From assembly GCF_000003815.2 (NCBI RefSeq), contig NC_049991.1:17561083-17625082 (forward strand): 64,000 nt of DNA, given 5' to 3'. Within the stretch, counting starts at the first letter, position 1. Every line of letters starts with the position of its first letter. Below the pieces are notes generated by a model. It was not told the origin of the DNA. It was given only the letters and a program-made list of their open reading frames with translations, and searched no databases. A program made the position numbers and the translations under genes. Source of the stretch: Branchiostoma floridae (Eukaryota; Chordata; Leptocardii; Amphioxiformes; Branchiostomatidae). This document shows, in pieces, positions 34,171 to 46,766 of the stretch.

Positions 34171-34177
34171 TGGAAAT

Positions 34178-36136
34178 TAATTATCTTCGCCAGCGAAGAT
34201 TATAAGATTGCTTACTTGGGTCTGTATGTAGGTCAACAGCATATAAGTCGAGAAATTGTGGATGGAACTTTTTGATTTTTTGTAGGTGTGTAGCGGTTGT
34301 CGAAATGCATGCCTAGTTTGAAAATGGTTTACCTGGCGTTTTCCTACGGTACAGCAGCGAGCTTTGTATTTTTTCGAGGTTTGTTTCGAGAAGCATAACT
34401 CAAAATGCAGCTGGGCGATTTCTACGATATTTGGCAGGTGTGTAGCGGTTGTGTAAAGGATTGTCATGTGCGAGAATGGTTTAGCTAGCTTTTACCTATG
34501 GTGCTGTAGCTGGCTTTGTCTGTAATTGCGTTTGTCTGTTAACACGATAACTCGAGATGTTCTACATGGATGCTAATGATATTTTGTTGATAGGTAGGGG
34601 ACACAGAAAGGAAGGTCAAGTTCGATAATGGGCCTCCTAGCGACTTGTTTTGGTACTGCAAGTGAGCATCAAAGCTTGCGCCTAAATTTTCCAGAAGTGC
34701 CATGTTCATGATTTTTAAGTGGTGGATAGCTGTTAGGACTAGGAGTCAATGGTGTAATTTTGGGCCCCTAGCAGCTTGTTTGGAACTGCAGTGGGTCTTA
34801 TAGTTTGTAACTTTTAAAAAGGATAACTGCAGAGGGGATTGATGGATATTCTTTGCTTTTGGTAGGTAGGCACTTAGGGTGATTATCAACATAATGAGAT
34901 GCTAATTATGTAAATTGCGATCTACTTAATATAATTACTCTGGGATTCTTATCATGGAGAGAACCACATCCCTTACAAAAGTGGTGTGCAGTGCAACATG
35001 ACACTGGCACCATTGTCACCCTAGTCCAGCACTAATGTGTGGACCATTAATCTTCATTTATCATTCAAGCCCTTCAGACAGAAGCAGAAGCCTGATCTCC
35101 TTTCCCTGACAAGGGCCAGTCACACCAAATTAACCCCCTGCCCTCAGTCTCCGGGTCTTAGCACAGACAAATCAAAGGTGGAGCAGAACTAATCGTCATG
35201 CCATGGCAGGGTGTTACACGCCCGCCCGTTTGAGGCATAAGACATGGTCACGTAAAAAAAGATTAAAACATCGCGGTGGGCCAAATCAGGCTGTCAAAGG
35301 TGCCAACGTAATCCTCATGAGTTGTTCGATCGCATACAGTACGCTTAATGATTCAAATACTATTTCAGGATGAGATTTGAAGATCAAGAGTCAAAGTTGG
35401 CCTTCAAACTGGCTCTTTTTGCCTGATTTTGGCCTCGATTTCACACTGCATGGGGGTTTCCGTGCAACCGATTACGACAATATCATATACTTCCGGGTTG
35501 TACGAGTGCGGTCATAGAACGCGGGTGGTATCGTATCTTGTCTCGGCTTGTGCTAGGTTGTAGAGGAGGATCTAAGTAAGGCTTATGAATATACTAATAC
35601 TTGGAGATTAGCAATTACTATGCCTGTCAATCAGCTATTTTGTCTTTGCGGGGCTATGAATGGGGGGATCTGAGTAGCCTGACGTGATAGCCAGGCCAGG
35701 TAGACTGTGTAAAATACCTCTGACTTAACTCGCGATTGCAAAACTTTACTTACTATTTTCATGAGATGGACACAAACATTCACCAAGGCGGGGCCGTAAC
35801 AATCCTTACGTATGACCCTTAGGTAACCCTTAGATGACCTATTATCTAATATATAGGCCAGTCTCTCAAAGTTTGTTTATTATTTCTTTTTTTACGAAAA
35901 GACTGCAATGTACATTTTGTAGAGTGAAATCGTATATAAAACTAAAGACCTGGCCTAACCTAGCCTAACTTAAGACCTTACATCCAGCTTTGCTATATTA
36001 ACATCTCGTATTAAGCTGTATTTGGTGCTTATCCGGTCCATTATAGCCATAATTACATACATTAATCATTCAAAAACAACGACCTTCGATAAAGAATGTT
36101 TATTTGGCGAAGATGTGTGTTCGAGGAACTCTAGTT
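34178..36136 (-). mobile_element. Second Helentron/HINE-like repeat (long, diverged)
   Basis: The left end is a hairpin, ATCTTCGCC with GGCGAAGAT around AGC-type loop bases (34181-34198). The right end has TGGCGAAGAT (36105-36115) and then GAACTCTAGTT (36126-36136). Internal modules carry CATAACTCAAAATGCAG, CGATAACTCGAGATG and GGATAACTGCAGAGGGG, like the modules of 18545-19632. The arm sequence differs from that element but obeys the same plan. Part of the interior may be nested unrelated sequence. Confidence 0.35.
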
Positions 36137-36184
36137 AGCGTATGTGTTTGACATATTCCTGTCGCTGGAATACGTATATATACA

Positions 36185-36284
36185 NNNNNNNNNNNNNNNN
36201 NNNNNNNNNNNNNNNNNNNNNNNNNNNNNNNNNNNNNNNNNNNNNNNNNNNNNNNNNNNNNNNNNNNNNNNNNNNNNNNNNNNN
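36185..36284. other. Assembly gap (100 N)
   Basis: Exactly 100 N. This is the standard unknown-size scaffold gap, 550 bases outside the left arm of the inverted duplication. Confidence 0.99.
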
Positions 36285-36430
36285 GAGCGATACTACATCA
36301 GCCACACATCACCCTTTGACCCCAAACACGATAAAAACCTGTAAAACATGTTCACCTTGGACTGCTACGTAACAAGCTTAACACGAATAGACTTTCCATG
36401 GTGTAAGGAATAACCATAGGAAAATGTGCT
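36285..36430. repeat. Dispersed repeat, direct copy at 47480-47625
   Basis: CATCACCCTTTGA through ACATGTTCACCTTGGACTGC occurs in the same orientation at both places, one next to the gap and one in the spacer of the inverted duplication. Confidence 0.7.
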
Positions 36431-37269
36431 CAAAAAGATAATATGGGGAGGTTTTCTGTAGCTTCAGTATGAACGCTCCCATGTAAAAACGTATTTTTGT
36501 ATTACTTTCAATGGAGTGAAGAAAACTCATAAATGATACCTTAAGTCACCCCTTCCAAATTTTTCTCAGCTACCAGCGCGACTTTGTTCACCGTCATGCT
36601 CTGTATTATCTGCTGCCCTACCTATTAAAGGTCACTAATTTTCCGATTAACTTAAGCATCGAGTTAAGCCCTTATTTTCTGCACCATTACACGCACGCAA
36701 GGACTGCCTCGACTCTGGAGCGCTTATTTAAAGTATGGGAGAGGGGGTAGCTATTCGTGAAAAGAAGCCCAGTGCTGTTCAAGTTTCTTGTTGCTGTTGT
36801 TGTTGACCACAAACGGGTGTACATCACGGGTTTATACAGTCTATTGGATGTTTTAATCTTGGTTAGAACTGACTAGGAGTAATTAGATACCCAATCGACG
36901 TTTTGTGCATAAAAATAGGACGACAGTATCATTACATACGTCACAAGGAAACAATTTCTTCACTCTCCTTCTGACAGAACTTGCCGCGTGCAAAGTTATA
37001 GGTTACTGATGTTGCAGATCGTGATTTCTCAAGAAATATCCAACTTTTTGTATCAAAACAAAATAATTAGATGTAAAACTAAAATCTAGTACTCGCGTTT
37101 ATGATATTAATAATGGAATCACTTTCAATCATTTTAGATCATGGCTAGAAGATTTGCCGTCATGAAATGAAGTGTCGGTATTTTCTCTGCGAAAAGAGAC
37201 AGACCATTAGTATGACAATGTCTCACCAAGTATCGCGACAGAGCTGCCTTTGTCTTGTTTCGTGCCTTA

Positions 37270-37515
37270 TACCCCCTCTCCACTAGGACGGCGCTTTTGC
37301 CGCCCTCTCTCTCTGCGACCTACACATTTGACATACCGCTCAACGAATTGTATAAAAAGGAAACAAATCTTTTTACACTTTGTGTGTTTTGTTGTCTTCT
37401 CAGTCACGCTTTTACGTTTTGAATGATATACCCAGTGTCAAAGCAAATGCTTCACAAATCCTATTTAGGTCGCAGGGAGAGCGCAGCGCGATCGCCGTCT
37501 AGTGGAAAGGGGGCA
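37270..37515. mobile_element. Harbinger-like MITE with TTA duplication proven by an empty site
   Basis: The 246-bp element is flanked by TTA (37267-37269 and 37516-37518). The other arm has the uninterrupted site GTGCC-TTA-CTAGTG at about 59900-59918 (reverse strand). The insertion therefore came after the duplication and has a 3-bp TTA target duplication. Confidence 0.85.
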
Positions 37516-37784
37516 TTACTAGTGTTGTATGGGATGAAAACTGAAGCTACCTGCGTCATGAGAGAAGAGATATGAGATTTACAATAACACATACCTGACA
37601 CTTGGTGATAGAAAATGCCCAACTAGTACGTTTCTATACTTTTAATACCTTGTCAACTTCTGAAAACACTTCAACAAAATCCGGATTGCGCAAGTCCAAT
37701 TTTCCTAGAAAAAAAGTTTCCAGTGTTTTCCCGTGGACGTGCATACTGTAATCACACGTAACAAAGAACACCGCTATAGTGATG

Positions 37785-37932
37785 TCACGTTTCCTTTACT
37801 AAGAAAAGACAAGAAAAAACACCTAATCGTTTCCTTGTGAGAAGAATATAAAGCCATGATGACATCTCGTATCTCAGACTGCTCTGGTCATCAAACTTCG
37901 CTGCTACTTGAGAGTGGGGTGAGATCGTCAAA
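37785..37932 (+). promoter_or_regulatory. Promoter and 5' UTR of gene D
   Basis: TTTCCTTTACTAAGAAAAGA at 37790-37809 is the shared box. TATAAAG lies at 37847-37853 and the ATG at 37933. The UTR (CTCAGACTGCTCTGGTC, then TTCGCTGCTACTTGAGAG) aligns with those of genes B and C, so the vWA genes use the same ancestral leader. Confidence 0.7.
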
Positions 37933-40900
37933 ATGAGGTGAGGTTACCTGCCGTATCTAATCTTCGCATCTTGATCAACTCGCAATTATACCTCACTCCG
38001 TCTCTGTCTGTTTGCTCTCTCTTTCTAACCAAGGAGGTTTTAAATTTGTTCTAACACACACACACAAGCGAACACAAACACACACACACACAGACACACA
38101 CAGACACACGCAGACACACACAGACACACACAGACACACGCGCGCGCGCGCGCGAGCGAGTACGGGCATGTTTGTATGTCCGTACGTGGTTATACACTAG
38201 CCTAAAGCGTACACATGTCAATGAATGTACTCGAATGACAAAAAAAAAAAAAAAAAACACCAAATCGTCCACGCGCCATGCTCCAACCTTGCCATGGCAC
38301 TATTTAATAACCGGAACGAGGCATTCTGCGCCATGATCCGCATACATTTTGTGTTATAGAGCGTAAAAGTGAATCTGTATTACAGTAACATACCTCTCCC
38401 GTCGCTAGCAACATTTCCATGTCCTGCCCAGTAATTTGGAGAGAGGTAGAACACCTGGCCGCAAATCTGTCGATGTTACAGATCATCTAATTAAAGGCAA
38501 AACTACATAAGACGGTGACACAAACCATCGACAAAAATTACCAAACATTCGGAGAACATAAACTTGTCTCCTTCATTTGTCGTCGCCATTCAAAGCCATG
38601 CTGATATTGATATTGGGCACAGTACAGCACTGGTCTAACCAGAAAATCTGTATTTGTTAATGTTTTGGACCATACCACATCAGGAGCGGTAGGGGTAGGT
38701 TCTTTGGTTGTACGTTTTTGTAATGTCTTTCAGAATGTGCCTGTGTGCTGCTACATGAGACATAAAATGTTCAATCTGTTGCACATCCAAAAATGTTTCC
38801 TGCAAAGTTTTATACGTAACATTTGAAGAAATGTAGTTTTTGTATGAACACTTGTAATCTCGTGAACCTCATGAATTTACATGGTTTAAGCTGCCATTTC
38901 TAAACGGTGGGCGTAGTTCTGAATCTAAGGATATCAAATTGGCTTTACTGTGATATTTATTCCAACGCTTAAATGATATAAAAGTATGCTTAATGCTATT
39001 GAAATAGGTTGAAAGTTTTTCGACACATTATACCTCAACCCCTCTCTGTCTGTCTGACTCTCTGCCTTTCTAACAGACGCACATGAACACACAGACACAT
39101 ACACACCCATACCGGTACTAGTAAGTTAGTACATGTGAGACGTGACCAAACCCCGGGCAGGAGCACAATTGCCTGGTCTATCGGACGTAATGTGGGAGGT
39201 GCAGACTTACATGTATCATAATTATTAATCTTGGATGAAAGGACGAGCTCATTCTAGCCTCCACCGGGCCGTTCTACGGGGTACAAATCGTAGAATTCGG
39301 CAAAAAAAAATTAATCGGAAATAATTAGTTGGGAGAGTCAGTCCACGCTATTCAACATTCCCTCTCGATCCGGAATTCAAACCCTTTAGTAGCAAAACTC
39401 TCCTGGCAAATCATCATGTAAACTAGCCAGCGCTGTCAATCTGCAAAAGGCTACGTTCACCCACTGAAAATCAATTAAGGGTTTATTTTGCAAGGTCTTC
39501 TCCATTCTTGTTTACCTCAAGTCAGGTGCGACTAGGTGAAAGTAATTGGATGATTGGCTATAGCTTCAGCTGTGGGCTATTCTTGAAGAGATAATTATGA
39601 CGTCACACTGGAAACGAGTTTTCATCCTCTCCCAGAATGCCTCGCGCGTGTGCGGAGTTTTTCTCATGTTCATGCTTGCCGCCCATCTGTGACGTGACTA
39701 TTCATGAGATTTTTGACGTTCCCATTGCATTTGTGTTTTCATGAATATGCATGACCACGGTAGAGTGTAAAAACTTTTTGGGAGAACCTGTTATTTGGTG
39801 GGACCTTGTTTTTGCCTTCTGTCATAGGTAATGTGTGTAATCCGCGGACAACATTAAATTAAATAGGCTATTCGTACGAGTATACAATATAGTATGGTAT
39901 TGATTTGAAAACTCATGTTCGAATGCATTGGAACACACACATACAATAACGTACAGGGAAAGGTATAAACCGTTCACTGGTTAACAAGAGGTCGGGTTGT
40001 GTTGATGTAGATGTTCTATCTACAGCGGGCTCTATGAGGTAGATGTATAAGCTTAAGATTTAAATCTAAAGCGCATAAGATGAGCTGTTTTGATAAATGA
40101 CATAGCATTACAGTTCTTGTCACGTCCGCACGAGTACTCTAGATCCTTTAATATAGTTTGTTTTGCAAGTTCGTGCCCGAGGGCTAATTGCAAGTACATG
40201 CGGTATGAACATAGTAGATATACAAGTGACAATAAACAGTTATAAACAATATTCTACTCTAATACTAGTGTTGGCTATTTCTAAACAGGTTGGGTCTGAC
40301 TTCTTTTTTTTGGAAGCAGAGGGAGACGAAAAGCCCCACCTTTTCTAAGATTTGTGGGTTCTGCGATTCTTAATATGCATGCCTCTATTGTTCCATTTGG
40401 CTCTTCACGGCTTCTGTGGCATCCATGCCACAAAGTTCCAAGTTGTCATAGTAACTGTCTTTGTAATATCCCAGGTTCCAAGTCTGCCTCGGTCTGCTGG
40501 TGCTGTCTGTCCTGGTGGTACAGTCCAGTGCCCTCCGCATTCGCCCTATTCCATGTAAGTATTGACGATTCCTTGTGAGTACTGATTACAATTGATATTG
40601 ATTGAAAGAACGAGTTCACTCTAGCCTCCGCCATGCCTTCCTACGGGGTTCTAGTGTACTTCAATGCGAAGCCTACACCGTGCTCCCTGGGCTCAGTTGA
40701 CCCCTTCCCCTGCCAGTAGAACTTGTAGTCCTCCTTCTTCCTCAAGTCCAGGAATTTGCTGATGGACGAAAATTGGCTATTATCGGAGCCTGACAGATTC
40801 TATCACTGTTACTCTCTGTGAAGTCTACATGTTACAGCAACCACGACTTGCTATTTAAAATACATTTAGTAGGAAATCAAAGGTTTAGGTGCGTCACAAA

Positions 40901-43900
40901 TCTTGCCAACTTCCTTGGACATTGAAATGCTAAAAGTGTTGTTTTAATGCACGTACCGTCTTACGATGTCCTTGACTCAGCTGGGTAACCATTTTTCCAT
41001 TGCCCCAACAGCATCTAATAAATGATTTTTTCTCATAAGCATCTAGTTGCCCTACACCGCCAACCGATCCCTCCACCTACCGACGTGGCTGCGGGTATCC
41101 CTACACCAACGGGGAGCGATGCACCTACCGCTGCCGCCGTGGGTACACCGCAGTACCCAGTACCACTGTCAGGACCTGCACTAGAGGGGTCTGGAGTGGG
41201 ACAACCCTGGTCTGTGTAAGACGTAAGTATAACACATACTTACATGGGCTAAGGCATATCTAAAAGCCCCTTTTCTACTGAGCTCTCACACTTCTGCCAA
41301 AATAGGATGTGTATACCCGTCGATTTAATACTGTGAAAATCATATAGTAAATGTAATTGTGTGACCTAAAAGACACAAAGCGTAAAAAGTCGTTATTTTT
41401 CTATCCTTAAGCGATCTGGCAAATTTGCAGTGTCGAACTAGGATTTTTGTTTGTTCAGACATATACTATAAGGGCCCTTAAACTAACAGTCAAATTGTTT
41501 TCTTCTTGTCATTCAGCATGTCGTTCACCACCGTTCGTGCGCTATACATCCCGAAGCGGCTGTACAGCCCCCTACACCAACGGCGAGACATGCACCTACA
41601 GGTGCCGCCCTGGTTACACCCAGGTCTCCGGCAATACCGAGAAAACATGTGTGAACGGGGTCTGGCAAGGAAACAACCTAGTCTGCAGGAGAGGTAAGGA
41701 TATGCATGGCCTGTCTTCGTGCTTGATGATGGAAATGTTTTGTCCCAAATGACTGGTGTGTTTCGCTTTGCTTTCGACAGGTCGTGAGTTCCATCCCCGG
41801 CCGAGTTGTGCATAGCTGTAGTGATCGTACAAAGCTGTATTTTCCAGGGCTACAGCAACGGAGATGGGCGTCGCCCTATGTAACGGGAAGGACTGGAACT
41901 TAAACTCTACTTTTGACTTTAATTCCACAGGGATATCTGACGGTGGCACATGAGGGGATGATCAGAGGACTTCACTGAAGTTTTACACAATGACAGATAT
42001 ATCTTGATATGTTTTGACTGGTCGTAGATGGCATACGACCTGTTCACGAATGAACAAATATTTCATTCCATGTATCCTTTCGTCCTTATAGTGATTGAAC
42101 GTTGAAGCACCACTGAACATCTGAAACTAGTTTTCTCTACTCACTTTTCCATGTGCTCTATGAACCGCACCCCTTGCGGCGATAGCCTGGTGGAGGCCAT
42201 GCTAATCCATGGTCCTCATATGACAGTGAGAGAAAATGATTGAACTGTCCACATCTCTGGTATATACGTTGTCTGATCCTTGCCTCTTCCCTCATGACCT
42301 TAATGAAAAGCGGCCTGCAGGCTTTCATGAATAAACAAAGGTTCAAACAAAATCTCACCACGAAACTCAAAGTTGTTCTCTCTATATTCTTTTCAGGATG
42401 TGTGAATCCACCAACAGTGCCCGGTACTATCAGGTTCGGCTGCAGCCCGATTTACACGACCGGTGAAAGCTGCTACTACAAGTGCGCCAACAGCAGGAAC
42501 GCCTACTGCAAGGAGGTGTCCGGGGACTACATCAGAAGGTGCCTGTCCAACGGGCACTGGTCGGGCAATAACCTGGAGTGTGATTGTGTCGGTGAGTACA
42601 CCAGTAGATGTCTTTCAAATTTATGACTTTGACCAATAAGGATACCTTACTGTCATAGCAAGGAGCTTTTTAATAGGTCATAGCGATGAAGCAAAGCGTT
42701 TTATTGCTATTTGAGACTTCCATTAACACCTCTGTCACACATAGCCAACTGTGGTCTTACAACCTCCTTTAACAGTCATCTTCACCAGCCTACCATACGT
42801 TCTAGAAAAAAAAAGATTTTTGAGAAAGTCATAGTCTGCTTGGATACAATCAGAGGAGAGCACTGGACCTAGATTCTAGGCTACCTCCAATCCGACGGCG
42901 ACCTTGGTTGGGGTGTTCGGTAGCAAAATCCTCGAAAGGTCCTGAATGTATGACAGGGGCCTAATCTCTCACTCTTTAATCCCTCTTTAATAGACAAAGT
43001 TGGATGTTGCCGCCCGGACATCGTGTTCGTGCTGGACTACTCCGGCAGCATCCCGGACTCGGAGTTCGTGAAGATTAAGAACTTCGTCGCGGCGCTGGTC
43101 GATCGGTTCCAGGTCGGTGTCCTGGACGCCCAGATCGGCGTGATCCGGTACAACCATGCTGTCATCCATGAGTTCCACCTGAACACTCACGACAAGTACG
43201 TTTCATGATGCAGAAACGATGTTTGTATGTTGTATTGACCATCAATGGTCGTGTGTGTCTGTGTCACAACAGTTTTTACAGTGACTAGGATAATGTCTTC
43301 CTAACTATAAGCAGCAAAAGCTTGTTCATTTTCTAAATGATACTGGAATGATAAGGTTCATTTAATTGACGTCATTGTCCTTTTGTGAAAGATTCTAACT
43401 TTATCTCATCGGCGATTTGTCCCTTCAGTAAAGCAGACGTCCTGAGTGACGTAAGCGCCATGCCTACAGCCACTACCGGCGGGACCAACACGGCAGCCGC
43501 GCTCACCTACGTCGCCAGCACCATGCTGTTGCCAGGCAACGGCAACCGCCCTGACGCTCCCGATGTCGTCATCGTCCTGACTGACGGCTACTCGTCAGGT
43601 GTGGTCGGGCCAGCGTCGGTTCTGCACGGCATGGGCGTCCAGACGTTCGCCATCGGCGTCGGTGCGTGCGCCAACAGCGCCCAGCTGACCCAGATCGCCA
43701 GCTGCCCTGACTACATCTACAGGCTGCCCGACTTCAGCGCGCTGAGGAGCATCACGGCAGGCATGCACGACCAGATCTGCTGCCACAACCAGACTGGTAC
43801 GTGTACTACCTTGTACCTTAATCCCTTAACCCAGTATCCCCTGGTCGTGGGGGCACTGCTTGGTGGCACTTTGGATCAGTACTTTTCTCCATTCCATTCG

Positions 43901-46046
43901 GTCCTGTGTCAGCGAGAGGGAAGCTGCAAAACTGTCCATTCCTTGATGTTGTCTGCCCATTTTTTCTTCTGTCTTCCTCTTTTACGCACGTGTGCGTTTT
44001 ATCTCCTTACAGCCCCATCAGAGGTTACGAGCGCTGAGCGACCAAAGATTTGACAGATTGTTCAACAAATCTCATTGTTAAAGAACGATTTTTATGTGAT
44101 GTATAAGTCCTACTTTTATACCTTATCATATTCTAAATATAAAGTCAAGGATAACAAAAATCCAAGTTTGGTCGTCGCACGGTTGCTCAGTGATGGCCCA
44201 AGCCAGCCAAACTTATCTTATGTACAGTGTAAAATAGGTACTTGTCTTCGGTATGGGGGTGGGGGGTGAAAGGAGAGGAAAGGGCTCCATTGTCCAACAC
44301 CGTGCATTAACAGCCCACTGCCCATACGACCTAAAAGACTATGATAAAGTTAATCTATCTTTGACCATCATCGCTTACTTCGTCTGCAGCCACCTGTCCG
44401 GAGAACTACGAACGCGTGGAGGTGGATGGGACCGCAAAGTGCCTGCGGTTCTCTGCCAGAGATGACCGTAAAAACTACCAGGCGGCCAGTCAGACCTGCC
44501 GGGCTGAGGGCGCCCGTCTGGTGGTCATCAAGTCCGCCGCTCTCAACACGTTCATCGTCAACCGCATCCAAACCACCTACGCCGCCGAGACCTGGATCGG
44601 GCTGGACGATCTGACTGCTCCTGCTGTAAGTCTGCCTTATGTTTATCTTACTCATCGAGACAGCGTTTATGGCATTGGTTCCTTTGCTAAGTTAAACATT
44701 AGTAGTAAATACAACTATGTTTTGACGATTTTTTCAGGATAGTACATGGGTATTTCAGGTATTTCAGAAGGAAAAGACCCGTAGTCATGTTTCTTTCTGT
44801 TTAGTCATGTTTCTTTCTGTTATTATGATTATCTACTCGGAATGTTACGTGAGGAACCACTGTGTATGATGTACACCATTCCACAAGACAACACTGCGGC
44901 CTAAAATCGCTGACTGATCGCTCAACGAACATAAAAACGAATCATTTCACGTTTAATGTGTTTTGTTGTCATTTAAGTCATAACATTTTGCACGATATTC
45001 AAATTATGAAGTATACAAATGAAGTTTCCATAAATCCAATTCAGATAGTAGGAAGTTGGTAGTGCTATCGTCCAGTTGAATGGTAGAACACTGGGCAAGA
45101 TGAGACCGTGTGGCAATATCTCTCTGATAAAGAATTTCTGAACATTTCTACAGAACCAGTATCGTTGGAGCGACGGAAGCGTGCTGGGCGGCGGTGACTT
45201 CAGCGACTGGTCTCCCGGGCAACCCGACACGATCTACGGAGAGAAATGTGTCGAGATCCGCCCTCAGTTCAGCTACAACTGGAACAACCACCGTTGCAGC
45301 GAGCTCAAGAACTACATCTGCGAGAAAGGTACGTTGCAGCAACCACTCCAAAAAGTATCAAGAAGATTAGGTGTAAGGTGTTACAACATATGCAAGACAT
45401 AGTTGTCATTGACGAAAGAGCTAGGACCTATTGAAGAAGCAATAGTGAATGATAAAACATCTGGACTTGCGAAAGGCATCTGGTTATTTCATGTTCATGA
45501 TATATTGTTCTCCATATCCTATCCTGCATCGGCTCTTTTTTTATTGTTGTATGTCTGTGTAACCAATGAACAGTACTTCCGGTAGTTAGCTTTTTTTATG
45601 TAAAAAATTGTTTGAAAAAACACGAGTCACAATACGCTGATCATGTTTCCAAATCATAGAAGAAGAAGAAGTATATTTGCAAGTTCGTGCCCGACGGCTA
45701 ATTGCAAGTACATGGTATAGACATGATAGATTTACAAGTGACAATGGACAGCTCTACTCTATTCTACTCTAATACTAGTGTTGGCTATTTCTAAACAGGT
45801 TGGATTTGACTTCTACACATTTTAGACGTTAATCCGATGTTGTTCATGCTTTCTTTTACTATAGCACCTGGATCGCCTCCGTGTTGCCCGAAGCCGCGGA
45901 TTCCCCTGTTCCCGGGTGACGTCGACCTTGCCACAGATGTAGCCGAGAGCGCCAGACTGGCCCCTCCCATCCAATGCGACGCTCCGGCAGCTGAAGAAGA
46001 GGGAGATGCTCTGTCTGCAGAAGAAGAGGCAGCAACAAGGGGCTAG
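37933..46046 (+). CDS. Gene D: secreted CCP3-vWA-C-type lectin protein (10 exons, 600 aa)
   Basis: Exons: 37933-37937, 40475-40554, 41040-41222, 41517-41693, 42397-42591, 42994-43195, 43429-43796, 44390-44625, 45154-45328, 45865-46046. All are GT-AG and in frame, 1803 bases in total. Leader: [20 protein letters not shown]. Exons 3-5 are CCPs of the six-cysteine type (GC, YTNGETC, YRC), and the third has an extra YCK. Exons 6-7 form a vWA domain with a complete MIDAS: DYSGS, the T of GGTNT, and the D of LTDGY. Exons 8-9 are a C-type lectin domain with [13 protein letters not shown] and WNNHRC. QPD usually signals galactose-type binding. The last exon gives PPCCPKPR and an acidic AEEEGDA tail. 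The likely role is an extracellular pattern-recognition or complement-like protein (inference). AATAAA lies at 46767. Confidence 0.88.
38054..38160. repeat. (CA)n/(CG)n array in intron 1 of gene D
   Basis: ACACACAGACACACACAGAC followed by a (GC)n run. The mirror-image array lies at 59270-59345. Confidence 0.95.
39540..39835 (-). promoter_or_regulatory. Antisense promoter relic in intron 1 of gene D
   Basis: Read on the minus strand this repeats the distal promoter block of genes B and C (ACCGTGGTCATGCATATTCA, CAGGTCCCACC-like sequence, and an ATTCATGAGATTT-type stretch). No ATGAG exon follows. The same relic is at 56930-57200 in gene E. Confidence 0.55.
40160..40212 (-). mobile_element. LINE 3' tail fragment
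   Basis: TTGCAAGTTCGTGCCCGAGG with GGCTAATTGCAAGTACATG is the reverse complement of the tail at 1025-1065. A near-identical fragment lies at 45675-45722. Confidence 0.55.
41266..41440. mobile_element. Degenerate MITE in gene D intron 3
   Basis: CCCCTTTTCTACTGAGCTCTC and then ACCTAAAAGACACAAAGCGT and TTAAGCGATCTGGCAAATTT. This corresponds in position to the better copy at 55405-55638 in gene E, so it predates the duplication. Confidence 0.5.
44020..44330. mobile_element. Degenerate MITE in gene D intron 7
   Basis: TGAGCGACCAAAGATTTGAC and ACGATTTTTATGTGATG match the copy at 52225-52440 in gene E. Confidence 0.4.
44865..45075. mobile_element. MITE relic in gene D intron 8
   Basis: GACTGATCGCTCAACGAAC and GTGTTTTGTTGTCATTTAAG are family hallmarks. 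The mirror copy is at 51465-51665. Confidence 0.5.
45675..45722 (-). mobile_element. LINE 3' tail fragment in gene D intron 9
   Basis: TTGCAAGTTCGTGCCCGACG continues as at 40160-40212. Confidence 0.5.
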
Positions 46047-46766
46047 ACAACAATGTGTTCCTTTTGTTTGATAGCATGCTAATTTGTTTCACTTTAAATG
46101 CTTATGCATAAATATGTTTACGTAAAAACAGGCATTGAAGCAAAGGTGTGAATTTGAGAATTCAATACAAGCTTGAACATTAGAAATTCCGTATGTATGT
46201 AGAACATGATACATAGATGCATTTTGGCTTGAATTGATAGTGCATAGACGGTTAACAGTTGTAAAAGAGTCTCTTATGCATTTTAATGACAGAAAGGGTA
46301 GCAGTATCTTGCTTTTATTTGCTTACATAGGTTCCTAAGCTTCATTGTAATTTTGTTTCGATAAATACCAGGCAGACATTACTTAACTGTTATTATGATA
46401 CTGTATGTAATAGTAAAAATATACCTGAAACAATATTTTAGATTTAATATGTAGGAAACTGTATCGATGTAGTTTTGCTGCACATTACATATAAGGCAAA
46501 ATGTTTATGTCTATGTTAATAGTGACTTAGATGATTTTCATCGAATTTAATTCGTTTTATCCTGCTTAGGGGTGGCTGATTATAATATTATATGATTGTG
46601 ATAGTCTTCTTTATGATATAGGATTAACTTGAAACGTTGAAAGAGTACCATATTGCGAACGTCTTTAATTGCACTTCTTAGGCGAATAGCTGACACCAAA
46701 CTCTTCAGTCTGTAGCTCGGTCGATATCAAGAGAGGTGAAATATGTGTGCATGCGTTTTTCTTTCT

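Noticed and set aside
36142-36372. Open frames crossing the N gap
   Set aside because: They consist of unknown residues over 100 N.
41022-41219. Open frame in the other phase over the first CCP exon of gene D
   Set aside because: The CCP cysteine pattern and intron phases pick the other frame, and the acceptor at ATAAG|CATC restores phase.
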